From positions 186,001-250,000 of the forward strand of contig NZ_CP139421.1 of the NCBI RefSeq assembly GCF_034119865.1: a stretch of DNA of 64,000 nucleotides. The letters are read 5' to 3'. Shown one piece after another: positions 1 to 8,301 of this stretch. Position 1 is the first letter of the stretch; each line of letters opens with the position of its first letter. The notes beneath the pieces are model-generated. The model did not search any database. It was not told where the DNA came from and was given only the letters and a program-made list of their open reading frames with translations. Both the position numbers and the translations under genes were made by a program. This DNA is from Algoriphagus sp. NG3. GTDB lineage: Bacteria; Bacteroidota; Bacteroidia; Cytophagales; Cyclobacteriaceae.

Positions 1-45
1 GTCGAGTTATTTTCAAATTCAGTATTCATTTAAATTAGGCGTTAT

Positions 46-237
46 ATGACTTTTTTAGACAAAAATTATTGGTCCGAAAGGTATTCATCGGGCAAAACCG
101 GTTGGGATATAGGGCTTGCCTCCACACCCTTGGTGCAATATTTAGACCAAATTGTAAAACGGGATATTTCAATACTGATTCCAGGAGCCGGATCAGGACA
201 TGAAGTATTTATGATTTTGAAAAATTCAAAAATCTAG
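46..237 (+). pseudogene. TPMT-like methyltransferase, 5' fragment only
   Basis: The 63 residues read like the N-terminus of the thiopurine methyltransferase-like SAM methyltransferases common in Bacteroidota: an opening FLDKNYWSERY stretch, GWDIG, and a SAM-binding IPGAGSGHE motif at about residues 45-53. Full-length members are about 190-200 residues. Here the reading frame ends a few residues after the SAM motif, and the following DNA is the 3' end of the convergent gene on the other strand, which overlaps by 12 nt. The rest of the Rossmann fold is absent, so the fragment cannot be active. It looks like a relic of a deletion or rearrangement. The start is the ATG at 46. Confidence 0.7.
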
Positions 238-1029
238 TACATATTCGGCCTTTGCTCCTGGGTAATCAAAGAACACTATTCCACATTCATAGAAGTCCAG
301 ACTGAGTCTTACTTCTGGTTTGGTTTTAATTGCTTTCCAAGCTTGCTCCATTTCCTTTGACCAGTGGATATCCCCTATGGCAACTATGGTTTTGGAATGG
401 GCTTTAGGCACAATCTGCTCGAAATATCCTAGCGTACCCTCATAGGTATGATTGGCGTCTATTAAGGCAAAGTCAATCTCACCAACTGTTTGCAGGAGGA
501 TTGGCAGCGTATCACTAAGCTCACCTAAGATTACTTGTAGCTTATCATATCCTTGCTCAGGTGTAGCCACTCTGGCTATCTCCGGGGATCCTTCGAAAGT
601 ATAGACTTTGCCCTGCGTCACCCTCGACAGGTATCTGCTACCAATGCCCATGCAGGTACCGAGTTCCAATACAGTATGCGCCGGGGTAAGTGTGGCAAAA
701 TATTGGTAAAGTTGGGCGTATTTTCTATCGCTTGTACTGTATTTAGTGATATCCGCCACCCGTCTTTTTGGGGTGTTGACAGTTTTAGACCCGGCTCCAT
801 AGTCCATCACCTCAATACTTTCAGTGGAGGAAAGCAGCTGATTTCTGAACACCTCAATATCCAGATCTTCCTCCTTGCGGGCTTGTATAAAGCTGAGGAG
901 ATTTTGGTGAATTGAGAAGAGGAATGGCGACTGAAGTGAGTACTTATCTTCTTTAACGAGCCAATACCTTAAATAGGAAAGTAGCGGGTGTACTTTGCTG
1001 ATCAAATCAGTTGTGTAGATAATTGGCAA
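226..1029 (-). CDS. Class I SAM-dependent methyltransferase
   Basis: A 267-residue cytosolic protein with a class I Rossmann methyltransferase core. The SAM-binding motif I is VLELGTCMGIGS in the middle of the protein, followed by an acidic strand end (YTFEGSPE) and a motif IV-like FALIDANHTYEG. The conserved N-terminal SLQSPFLFSIHQ segment is typical of a Bacteroidota group related to O-methyltransferase family 3; the substrate is unknown. No ATG lies near the expected N-terminus. Likely starts are the TTG at 1029 (23 nt inside apaG) or the in-frame TTG at 1005, just past the apaG stop. The overlap suggests co-transcription and translational coupling with apaG. Confidence 0.8.
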   Translation of the reverse strand: MPIIYTTDLISKVHPLLSYLRYWLVKEDKYSLQSPFLFSIHQNLLSFIQARKEEDLDIEVFRNQLLSSTESIEVMDYGAGSKTVNTPKRRVADITKYSTSDRKYAQLYQYFATLTPAHTVLELGTCMGIGSRYLSRVTQGKVYTFEGSPEIARVATPEQGYDKLQVILGELSDTLPILLQTVGEIDFALIDANHTYEGTLGYFEQIVPKAHSKTIVAIGDIHWSKEMEQAWKAIKTKPEVRLSLDFYECGIVFFDYPGAKAEYVLDF

Positions 1030-1393
1030 TCATCTGGAATTCAGGGACGATCACTTCGAATTTCGTTCCGTCAAAAAGTTTTTCCATGTAATACACACCG
1101 GTCATTTTTCCCAATCCGGATTTCAGATTACATCCAGAAACATAGCTGTGGGATTCCCCTGGCTCAAGTATAGGTTGCTGGCCTACTACGCCGTCCCCTT
1201 CCACTATTCTTTTGAGTTCTGCTGCATCGGCTATTTCCCATCTTCTGCGTAATAGCTGCACAGTTTGGTTGCTTTTATTTTCAATCGTTACCTTGTAGGT
1301 AAATACAAAATGATGCTGATGCGGACTGGAAAATTCGGCTTGATAAGTGACTTCCACGCTCACTTGAATACCAGAAGTAACTGCAACTACCAT
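1007..1393 (-). CDS. apaG: ApaG domain protein
   Basis: At 128 residues this is the usual ApaG length (about 125). It shows the family features: an N-terminal ISVEVTYQ-type strand, a central FTYKVTIEN strand, the LLRRRWEI segment, the GVVGQQPILEPGE loop (a GxGVVGxQP signature) and the YVSGCNL/GKMTGVYYM pair. ApaG has a fibronectin type III-like beta-sandwich fold. Its role is unsettled: it was linked to cobalt/magnesium efflux phenotypes and Ap4A levels, and the fold is shared with eukaryotic polymerase-delta-interacting proteins and F-box proteins. It is the first gene of a two-gene minus-strand unit with the methyltransferase and diverges from ung across a 60-bp gap. Confidence 0.93.
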   Translation of the reverse strand: MVVAVTSGIQVSVEVTYQAEFSSPHQHHFVFTYKVTIENKSNQTVQLLRRRWEIADAAELKRIVEGDGVVGQQPILEPGESHSYVSGCNLKSGLGKMTGVYYMEKLFDGTKFEVIVPEFQMIANYLHN

Positions 1394-1453
1394 AGATATA
1401 GTGTTTTAAAAGTCCGTAAATATACCATTTAATATCTGAATGTAAATATACTT

Positions 1454-2116
1454 ATGCAAGTCAACATTGAAGCAAGCTGGCATGATGCTTTAGAGCATTT
1501 ATTTGAACAAGACCTTTTTAAAAACCTTGTGGCTTTTGTGAAAGACGAGTATGCCAGCTCAAAGGTTTACCCGCCAGGCAAAGAAATCTTTAATGCGTTC
1601 AACCATTGCCCCTTAGGAAATGTAAAAGTAGTCATCCTCGGACAGGATCCTTATCATGGTCCAGGGCAGGCTCATGGGCTTTCATTTTCGGTTAAGCCCG
1701 GAGTGCCTTTTCCGCCTAGCCTTATGAATATTTTCAAAGAGGTGGAGTCTGATGTGGGAAAACCCATGCCGTCCAGTGGTGACCTTACTCGATGGGCTGA
1801 TCAAGGGGTGTTTCTGCTGAATGCCACACTTACAGTTCGTGCCCATCAAGCCGGCTCACACCAGAAAAAAGGCTGGGAGGAATTTACAGATGAGGTAATC
1901 AAAACTATCAGTGAGCGGCGGGAGCATGTGGTTTTTTTGCTATGGGGTTCTTATGCCCAGAAAAAGTCAATATTGATCGATACCCGCAAGCATCTGGTTT
2001 TAAAAGCCCCGCACCCTAGTCCACTTTCTTCCTATCGTGGTTTTTTTGGCAGTAAACATTTTTCAAAAGCCAACGAATACCTGATGGCAAAAGGCATGGA
2101 GCCTATAGTGTGGTAG
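1454..2116 (+). CDS. ung: Uracil-DNA glycosylase, family 1
   Basis: Ung removes uracil from DNA as the first step of base excision repair. The 220 residues match the family size. The water-activating motif GQDPYHG is present with catalytic Asp65. The uracil-binding LLNATLTVR segment lies at about 121-129, and the minor-groove intercalation loop HPSPLS has catalytic His187. The ATG at 1454 gives the normal N-terminus. The gene stands alone between the divergent apaG and the convergent lepB, with a 197-bp gap before the lepB end. Confidence 0.97.
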   Translation: MQVNIEASWHDALEHLFEQDLFKNLVAFVKDEYASSKVYPPGKEIFNAFNHCPLGNVKVVILGQDPYHGPGQAHGLSFSVKPGVPFPPSLMNIFKEVESDVGKPMPSSGDLTRWADQGVFLLNATLTVRAHQAGSHQKKGWEEFTDEVIKTISERREHVVFLLWGSYAQKKSILIDTRKHLVLKAPHPSPLSSYRGFFGSKHFSKANEYLMAKGMEPIVW

Positions 2117-2274
2117 GGTGAAGCGCATTAACTCAAAAAAAATCTGATTATCCGCAATGATGCCAGTAGCCACGAAATCTGTGCTCACTGCATCAGCATG
2201 CAAGTGCTCTCAATTCTATAGTTGCACGATAACTTAACTGCTTTAAATTCTTTACTGGAAAAGCGGATAGACAT

Positions 2275-2306
2275 AAAAAAGCCCTGAGAATGATTTCAGG
2301 GCTTTT
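2275..2306 (-). terminator. Intrinsic terminator of the parAB-dapB-lepB unit
   Basis: A perfect 7-bp stem (GCCCTGA at 2281-2287 pairing with TCAGGGC at 2296-2302) is flanked by a six-A run on the left and a T run on the right. Read on the minus strand it lies 8 nt beyond the lepB stop and ends in a U6 tract. Because both flanks are A/T-rich it could also stop transcripts arriving from ung. Confidence 0.85.
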
Positions 2307-2313
2307 GCAAGGA

Positions 2314-3384
2314 TTAATTGATTCCTCTAAATATTCTATTCCAGCGGATCTTGCTGAACATGGACTCGTATTTGTCGAGTGAAAGCCATAAGAACCAGGC
2401 TTTGCCTACAATATGATCCTCGGGAACAAAGCCCCAATAGCGGGAATCCAGGGAGTCATGCCGGTTATCTCCCATCATAAAGTAATAATTCTGTTTGAAC
2501 GTATAGCTGTCCACTTTCTGTCCATCGATGAAAAGCTGCCCTTCTTTCACCTGCACATCATCCAGCCCTTCGTATTTTTCTATGGTGAAACTATATTTCA
2601 TGACATTTTCATTGGTCATCTCTATGGTCCATCCTTCTCCGGGAACCTTCAGTGGGCCATAGTTGTCCCGGGTCCATCCCAGCGTCATCCCATCAGGGAA
2701 AATTTCCGATTTTCCTCCGTTTTTTTCTATCCGTTTGGTCACGGATGTGACCACTGGAGAGCTTTTCAGACGTTCTATGATCTGGTCAGTGGCAGAGACC
2801 ATGTAGCTACCATCGGTAAATACATAGAAACTGTCCTGGTTGATTCCATATTCTTTTAAGAAATCAACATTTAAAGGCCTGTTGGTTTTGACATCGTAGG
2901 AGTACTGCATCTCCTCCGGCTGCAGTGCCGGTGCGTCATTGACGAAGAGATTTCCTTCGTTGATTGTGATTACATCGCCGGGAACACCTACTGCACGTTT
3001 GATATAATTGGTTTTAAGGTCAGTAGGGTACTGGAATTCTACCGGGTAATTGAAAACTACCACATCATTCCGCTCCACATCTGAGAAACCCGGAAGCCTG
3101 AAGTAAGGAATCTGAATAGCATCTGAATAAGAAGGAATCTCTGTTCCCCAGACTTTCTGATGGGTTAGGGGCACCTGAAGTGGTGTCATAGGAAATCTGG
3201 TTCCATAGTGCATCTTACTTACAAAAAGGAAATCTCCCACCAAGAGTGATTTTTCCATGGATGCGGTGGGGATAGTGAAAGGTTCTAAGAGTAGCCATCG
3301 GATCAAACTCGCGGCTACTACTGCAAAAATCAAGGCATCACCCCATTCCCGGGCAACTGATTTTTTTTTAGTTGACTTACTCAT
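2314..3384 (-). CDS. lepB: Signal peptidase I (long Bacteroidota form)
   Basis: LepB cleaves signal peptides of exported proteins at the outer face of the inner membrane. One membrane segment lies at about residues 17-33. The catalytic serine is Ser42 in the PTASMEKSLL motif and the general base is Lys129 in NYIKRAVGVPGD. The C-terminal box GDNRHDSLDSRYWG is present. At 356 residues it is longer than Proteobacterial enzymes because of the extended beta domain between the Lys box and the C-terminal box, which is usual in this phylum. The gene is last in the minus-strand set, 15 bp after dapB, and is followed by a clear terminator. Confidence 0.96.
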   Translation of the reverse strand: MSKSTKKKSVAREWGDALIFAVVAASLIRWLLLEPFTIPTASMEKSLLVGDFLFVSKMHYGTRFPMTPLQVPLTHQKVWGTEIPSYSDAIQIPYFRLPGFSDVERNDVVVFNYPVEFQYPTDLKTNYIKRAVGVPGDVITINEGNLFVNDAPALQPEEMQYSYDVKTNRPLNVDFLKEYGINQDSFYVFTDGSYMVSATDQIIERLKSSPVVTSVTKRIEKNGGKSEIFPDGMTLGWTRDNYGPLKVPGEGWTIEMTNENVMKYSFTIEKYEGLDDVQVKEGQLFIDGQKVDSYTFKQNYYFMMGDNRHDSLDSRYWGFVPEDHIVGKAWFLWLSLDKYESMFSKIRWNRIFRGIN

Positions 3385-3399
3385 GATTGGTTTTTAAGT

Positions 3400-4122
3400 T
3401 CAGAAAGATAGAAAATCATCCATGGAAAGTACGCCTTTCCTTCCTTTAATCCATTCAGCCACCAAAATTGCGCCAAGGGCAAAGCCCTGTCTGTTGTGTG
3501 CGGTATGGGTGATCTCAATATCGTCGATTTCAGACGAATAGCGGATGATGTGAGTCCCGGGGGCGGGGTCTATTCTTTTGGATGTGATTGGAAGAGATTG
3601 TTCATTTCCGTTCGTTTCTTCGGACAGCTCCCAGGAGTTCAGATTACTGATATTTTTAATAATACCTTCCGCCAATGTGATTGCGGTACCGGAAGGGGCA
3701 TCCAATTTGGCAGTATGATGGATCTCTTCTACTGAGCTCTTATATCCACTGGTTTCATTCATCAGTTTGGCCAGAAACTCGTTGACTTTGAAGAAAATAT
3801 TTACACCGATGCTATAGTTAGATGCATAGAAAAACGCTCCGTTTTTGCTGATTGTCAGTTCTTCAATCTCCGGTTTTTGGGCTAGCCATCCAGTGGTTCC
3901 TGAGATCACAGGGATACCATGTGCTATAGCCCACTTGAGATTCTCCACCGCAGCTTCAGGCTGGCTGAATTCTATAGCCACATCGATTTGAGACGCATCT
4001 AGTTGATCCAGTTCATGACGGTTATCAATATTGATTTTTCCGATTAGATTGTGGCCCCGGGATTCTGACAGCTGACCGATCAGCTGACCCATTTTTCCGT
4101 AGCCCAGAAGTAATATATTCAT
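3400..4122 (-). CDS. dapB: 4-hydroxy-tetrahydrodipicolinate reductase
   Basis: DapB reduces the dipicolinate precursor in the diaminopimelate/lysine pathway with NAD(P)H. The N-terminal dinucleotide-binding motif is GYGKMGQLIG. The substrate and catalytic motif is EEIHHTAKLDAPSGTA, with the adjacent catalytic histidines and the Lys. GTHIIRYSSEIDDIEITHTA matches the family C-terminus. Its 240 residues are the short form usual in Bacteroidota. The start is an ATG 2 bp past the DUF5683 gene stop, so the parA-parB-DUF5683-dapB-lepB genes are very tightly packed and probably form one operon. Confidence 0.97.
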   Translation of the reverse strand: MNILLLGYGKMGQLIGQLSESRGHNLIGKINIDNRHELDQLDASQIDVAIEFSQPEAAVENLKWAIAHGIPVISGTTGWLAQKPEIEELTISKNGAFFYASNYSIGVNIFFKVNEFLAKLMNETSGYKSSVEEIHHTAKLDAPSGTAITLAEGIIKNISNLNSWELSEETNGNEQSLPITSKRIDPAPGTHIIRYSSEIDDIEITHTAHNRQGFALGAILVAEWIKGRKGVLSMDDFLSF

Positions 4123-4124
4123 GT

Positions 4125-4721
4125 TTAAAAGTAAAGTTTTAATGAAAGTCCCATCGAAGTATTGTTCGAGGAAAATCTTTCATAATGAGGTTCAATTTTC
4201 AAGGCGATGTCGTCAGACACATCAAATCCTGATAGGTGAGCATCCACGTTGGCATCTATAATGTTTAAGGCATATATCCCTACTAGCACCAGGTAGCAAA
4301 GATCACGGTTACTCCTCCAATAATTTACATTGCGGACTAACCCATCTCTGTTTAAACTCGGGAAATCTGTGGTGTTTCCATTGTCAAAGTCAGCAAGTGC
4401 CTCTTTGAATATCTGGTAGCGGCGATTGTTGAAATTGATAAAGTAAATATCTGTAATCAGCCCCCCATATATCAGCGGTACTTTCCATGCTTTGCCATTA
4501 TATACTTGTCCTGCCCCTGGTAAAACGGCGGAAAGGATAGTGGCCTTTTTAGGGTTTTTTGGTAATAAAGAGTATTCTGGTTTTGGTGTTTCTGTGACTA
4601 AGGTGTCCGCCTCTTGAGCCATAAGCTTGTTATTTGTCAGACTGAAACAGAAAAGCAAAAGCCCCAATAGAAAAATTGGGACTTTGGAATTCGATACGCT
4701 ATAAGGTACTGCAGAATTCAC
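4125..4721 (-). CDS. DUF5683 family membrane protein
   Basis: A 198-residue protein with an N-terminal hydrophobic segment (about residues 14-31, signal peptide or anchor) and the DUF5683 core: a KKATILSAVLPGAGQVYNGKAWKVP motif (residues about 58-82), which is the family hallmark, followed by two hydrophobic stretches (LIYGGLITDIYFINF and CYLVLVGIYALNIIDA). The function is not known. In Bacteroidota this family is regularly found between parAB and dapB/lepB, as here, so the order is conserved rather than accidental. The start is a GTG at 4721, 2 nt beyond the parB stop. The conserved VDAHL motif near the C-terminus is present. Confidence 0.85.
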   Translation of the reverse strand: MNSAVPYSVSNSKVPIFLLGLLLFCFSLTNNKLMAQEADTLVTETPKPEYSLLPKNPKKATILSAVLPGAGQVYNGKAWKVPLIYGGLITDIYFINFNNRRYQIFKEALADFDNGNTTDFPSLNRDGLVRNVNYWRSNRDLCYLVLVGIYALNIIDANVDAHLSGFDVSDDIALKIEPHYERFSSNNTSMGLSLKLYF

Positions 4722-4723
4722 AG

Positions 4724-5635
4724 TTAGATGATTTCCAGGATTTCCAGAATCCGGTTAAGATCAGATGCTGAATTGAAGGGGATTTTTATTTCTCCCTTGT
4801 TTTTGGTGTTGGATTTCAGGGCTACCTTGGTGCCAAAATGCGAGGCCAATTGCTGCTGTAGCTTGTTGATCTCGTATTTTCTGACAGGGTCAAGCTCAGG
4901 GGCTGCGGGCTTCTCAGGCTTGCCTTCGCTTAGCGCCTTTACGAGTGCTTCCACATTGCGCACACTTAATCCCTCATCAATAGCTTTCTTGAAGATAGCG
5001 AGCTGCTTATCTACATCCTCAATATTGATAAGTGCACGGGCATGCCCCATGGACAATTGCTGGTCACGGATGGCCGCTTGTATAGTAGGGGGAAGTTTGA
5101 GCAGGCGCAAATAGTTATTGACCGTTGTCCGGTTTTTTCCTACCCGGTCTCCTAATTCTTCCTGTTTTAAGTCACATTCGGCCAGTAAGCGTTGATAGGA
5201 ATGGGCAATTTCCAGTGCATTTAGATTTTCCCGCTGAATGTTCTCTATCAAAGCCATTTCCAGCATCTGCTGATCATTGGCTGTACGCACGTATGCAGGG
5301 ATTTGGGTAAAGCCTGCAATCTTCGATGCCTGGAATCTCCGCTCTCCGGAGATTAGCTGATATTCATCCGTATCCAGTTTTCTCACCGTGATAGGCTGGA
5401 TGATCCCCTGTACTTTGATAGACTCTGCCAGTTCGGCCAGGGCTTCCTTGTCAAAATGAACCCGTGGCTGGAATGGATTGACCTGTATCTGCTCAAGTGG
5501 GATTTCAAAAATCCCTGTTTTAACTACCTCAGGCAAAATTTCCTCAGATTTGTGCTTGGACGGACTGTCTTCGAGTAGAGCTCCAAGACCTCTACCCAGT
5601 GCACTTTTTTTACGATTCGGTTTTTGATCTGACAT
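4724..5635 (-). CDS. parB: Chromosome-partitioning protein ParB
   Basis: ParB binds parS sites and spreads as a CTP-dependent clamp during chromosome segregation. An N-terminal ALGRGLGALLED peptide (ParA-contacting region) is at about 12-23. The ParB/Srx domain has QPRVHFDKEALAELAESI and the nucleotide-binding GERRFQASKIAG box. ALIENIQRENLNALE precedes the helix-turn-helix EELGDRVGKNRTTVNNYLRL. The C-terminal dimerisation domain ends the 303-residue protein. The start ATG is 2 bp past the parA stop. The chromosomal context (dapB, lepB) argues against a plasmid system. No parS or oriC was located in the window. Confidence 0.96.
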   Translation of the reverse strand: MSDQKPNRKKSALGRGLGALLEDSPSKHKSEEILPEVVKTGIFEIPLEQIQVNPFQPRVHFDKEALAELAESIKVQGIIQPITVRKLDTDEYQLISGERRFQASKIAGFTQIPAYVRTANDQQMLEMALIENIQRENLNALEIAHSYQRLLAECDLKQEELGDRVGKNRTTVNNYLRLLKLPPTIQAAIRDQQLSMGHARALINIEDVDKQLAIFKKAIDEGLSVRNVEALVKALSEGKPEKPAAPELDPVRKYEINKLQQQLASHFGTKVALKSNTKNKGEIKIPFNSASDLNRILEILEII

Positions 5636-5637
5636 AA

Positions 5638-6420
5638 TTAATTACTCACTTTTTGCAGGTTGTTCTTCTGGGCTATTTCTCCGGCAAGGTTGAGGTAGGC
5701 TACTGCTCCTTTTCCATCTGCATCGAAGGATATGGCCGGTAAGCCAAAACTTGGCGCTTCACTTAGTCTCACATTCCGGGGAATAATAGTATCGAAGACC
5801 ATATTTTTGAAATGTAATTTCACTTCTTCCACTACTTGGTTGGAAAGCCGTAATCGGACATCATACATGGTGAGTAGGATGCCTTCTATCTCCAGATCAG
5901 GGTTTAATCTGGTCTGAATGATTTTTATAGTGTTCAACAGTTTTCCCAGTCCCTCCAATGCAAAATACTCGCATTGTACAGGTATGATCACGGAATTGGC
6001 AGCAGTAAGGGCATTGATGGTTATTAAACCTAGCGAAGGGGAGCAGTCAATAATGATGAAGTCATATTTTTCTCTGAGCTCATGGATGACCTCCTTCATC
6101 TTCTCCTCGCGATTGTCCAGGTTGATCATCTCCACTTCAGCTCCCACCAGATCGATATGCGAAGGTACCAAATCGAGATTTTCGATTTCTGTTTTTAGGA
6201 TAATTTCACTTACGTCATTTCCATCCACCATACATTCATAAATGCTTGTATTGATGGATTTGGGATCATGACCGAGTCCAGAGGTTGTGTTTGCCTGAGG
6301 ATCAGCGTCAATCACCAGGGTCTTAAATTCCAGGACAGCCAAACTAGCCGCCAAGTTCATCGCTGTGGTAGTTTTGCCTACACCGCCTTTTTGATTGGCA
6401 ATGGCAATGATTTTTCCCAT
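5638..6420 (-). CDS. parA: Chromosome-partitioning ATPase ParA (Soj)
   Basis: A 260-residue deviant-Walker ATPase. The opening [20 protein letters not shown] contains the signature Lys11 and Walker Lys16. Walker A' is [12 protein letters not shown] and the Walker B-like region is [11 protein letters not shown]. It has the length and sequence of chromosomal Soj-type proteins without an N-terminal HTH. The reading frame extends upstream to 6450, but the ATG at 6420 places the start directly before the conserved strand and is preferred. It is the first gene of the minus-strand operon with parB, DUF5683, dapB and lepB. Confidence 0.97.
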   Translation of the reverse strand: MGKIIAIANQKGGVGKTTTAMNLAASLAVLEFKTLVIDADPQANTTSGLGHDPKSINTSIYECMVDGNDVSEIILKTEIENLDLVPSHIDLVGAEVEMINLDNREEKMKEVIHELREKYDFIIIDCSPSLGLITINALTAANSVIIPVQCEYFALEGLGKLLNTIKIIQTRLNPDLEIEGILLTMYDVRLRLSNQVVEEVKLHFKNMVFDTIIPRNVRLSEAPSFGLPAISFDADGKGAVAYLNLAGEIAQKNNLQKVSN

Positions 6421-6777
6421 GGTGTTTATTGAAGTATAATTTAATCTCAATATTAAGCAAAATGAATTCTTTTCCGCCTGATCTCCCTGCTTTTTTTAGC
6501 TAGGGTAGGAGAGGCTGTACTTAAACATTCATTGGTGGCTTTGAGAGGGTTTTAATAGTATGGTATTGGTATTCAGTAACTTGATTTGATGTGGGTTTGT
6601 TCAGCAAGGCCTTCCTTTGTACAAGGATTTGATTTAAGAATATGGTATGAGGATGAAGAACGCCAGTATTTAAGCTGAATTGCATGCTCATCCGATTTAA
6701 TGCAGAATCTGGCCTATTAGATGGCTGTGACAATTCATTTCTTCAGCTAAATCAATTATGCAATGAGATTTACCAGT
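6421..6777. other. Intergenic region upstream of parA
   Basis: About 357 bp between the parA start and the stop of the FAD oxidoreductase gene, both on the minus strand. It must carry the promoter of the parAB operon and the 3' end of the pigment arm. A 70-codon open frame on the minus strand here has no recognisable domain, no signal peptide and unusual composition, so it was not called. No terminator hairpin, repeat or RNA gene was recognised. Confidence 0.5.
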
Positions 6778-8301
6778 TCAGACATATGCCTTCAGTTTGT
6801 CCAACATATATTTTTTGCCCAAAATAAACTGGCAGGTGACCATGGCGCTGATCGTAACTCCAAGCACCCCGTGCAGCACTACATTTTGACCCGTAAGGAA
6901 CAGGTTGTCCAGTTTGGTATTTGCACTGATAAAGGATTTGACTGGGGCTTTGTAGTCTTTTTTGATCCCGTATAAGCCCCCCTCAATTGCCCCTATGTAA
7001 TCCCGCTGTGTCAGGGGGGTGGCGGTATAGTAGCTCTCAATGCAACTCTGAAAACCAGGATAAATCCTAGACAATGCACGGATCAATTCTTCGGCTTTTT
7101 TCTCTTTAAAACTAAGGTACTCTTCAGAACGCTCGCTTTCGCTCAATGTGGTATTGAAGCTGTTTTCCCATTTTTTCACATCTTCATAGTTCATGTAGGC
7201 CATGGCAGTGAGCGTGTGGGCATACTGAGAATTCTTATGTGGTCTGGAATTGAAAATCGCAAGGGCTTTCAGCCAACTTTCAACATCATAATAATGGGAA
7301 CCCCAGACATCTTCATCTATGAAATGATAACGGTTGGAATTTGAGAACTTGAAGGTGTCTGGCTTTAATTTGATATAAAGAATGAATGATGAGGCTGTAT
7401 TGTCCAGCTGTAGCATGCGGTTGACATTCACTTTTCTGAGTCCTTCCGTATTGAGCAATTTGAACGTGAGCGTCGGATGCAGATTGGAGATAAACTGTTT
7501 ACCCCTTACCTGCTTCCCATCTGCCAAGACTACATGCTGAACCTGCTTAGTGGTGTTTTCAATTTTCACTACTTCAGAATTAATGAAAATTTCCCCGCCC
7601 ATTTTCTTGATATCTTTTCTCAGCTGCTTGGAGATCTGATCACTGTGCTTCAGCTTGTAGGCACTGCCTATGTAAGAATCAATAATCAAGGCATGGATAT
7701 AAAACGGGGAGGAATTCCCATCTCCTGCATAGAGCAGATTGGACCCGGCGAGGACTTTTCTAAGCTTTTCATTAGTGGTACAGGAAGCTATGACCTCTTT
7801 AGCGCTGAGACTGAACGTGCTCATTTCATCAGCTTCCACATAATCTCTATCCAGATTATACCATTCAAATTCTTGGCAAATACGCTTGATCTCTGCACAA
7901 TACTTTCGCAATCCAGCTTCTTCTTCAGGAAAATAGCTGAGCAATTGCTGAATAAAATTCTCATATCCTTGGCCATGAGGGTAGAGAATGTCCTCTGATT
8001 CGAAGGAAATCACATCGTAGGCATCCTTGTCAAGGAGCTCTTTATCTACATTGTCCAAAAGATTGAAGTACTTGAAAAAAGGATACAATGCCTGGCCTTT
8101 ATCCAATCCACCGATGTAGTGGACTCCTGAGTCAAATTTGACTTGGTCTCGCTTAAAAGTCTGGAGGTTCCCTCCGATCTGGGCATTTTTTTCGAGAATG
8201 CATACGGACTTTCCTTCTTCCGCCAACACATAGCCACATAGCAGGCCTCCCAACCCAGCCCCTATAATAACAACGTCGTATTCTTTCTTAATTCTCCCCA
8301 T
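6778..8301 (-). CDS. FAD-dependent oxidoreductase, CrtI/retinol-saturase-like
   Basis: A 507-residue flavoprotein of the phytoene desaturase/CrtISO/all-trans-retinol 13,14-reductase superfamily. The N-terminal dinucleotide-binding motif VVIIGAGLGGLLCGYVLAEE (residues 10-29) is followed by the acidic ILEKN end of strand 2, GGNLQTF and the HYIGG segment. The C-terminal FAD-binding LDNLFLTGQNVVLHGVLG motif is intact. Enzymes of this type desaturate, saturate or isomerise polyene chains, and a member is a regular component of flexirubin-type clusters. The gene overlaps the upstream ligase gene by 14 nt, so it is the last gene of a four-gene operon with the C45 hydrolase, acpS and ligase. Action on the polyene product is inferred. 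Confidence 0.85.
   Translation of the reverse strand: MGRIKKEYDVVIIGAGLGGLLCGYVLAEEGKSVCILEKNAQIGGNLQTFKRDQVKFDSGVHYIGGLDKGQALYPFFKYFNLLDNVDKELLDKDAYDVISFESEDILYPHGQGYENFIQQLLSYFPEEEAGLRKYCAEIKRICQEFEWYNLDRDYVEADEMSTFSLSAKEVIASCTTNEKLRKVLAGSNLLYAGDGNSSPFYIHALIIDSYIGSAYKLKHSDQISKQLRKDIKKMGGEIFINSEVVKIENTTKQVQHVVLADGKQVRGKQFISNLHPTLTFKLLNTEGLRKVNVNRMLQLDNTASSFILYIKLKPDTFKFSNSNRYHFIDEDVWGSHYYDVESWLKALAIFNSRPHKNSQYAHTLTAMAYMNYEDVKKWENSFNTTLSESERSEEYLSFKEKKAEELIRALSRIYPGFQSCIESYYTATPLTQRDYIGAIEGGLYGIKKDYKAPVKSFISANTKLDNLFLTGQNVVLHGVLGVTISAMVTCQFILGKKYMLDKLKAYV

Noticed and set aside
553..915. 120-codon plus-strand frame antisense to the first methyltransferase
   Set aside because: It lies opposite a well-supported SAM methyltransferase and has no family similarity.
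4724..6420. parAB as evidence of a plasmid or an integrated element
   Set aside because: The genes are of the chromosomal Soj/Spo0J type and lie in a unit with DUF5683, dapB and lepB, the usual Bacteroidota chromosomal order.
6521..6733. 70-codon minus-strand frame between parA and the oxidoreductase
   Set aside because: No domain, no signal peptide, and an amino acid composition unlike the neighbouring genes.
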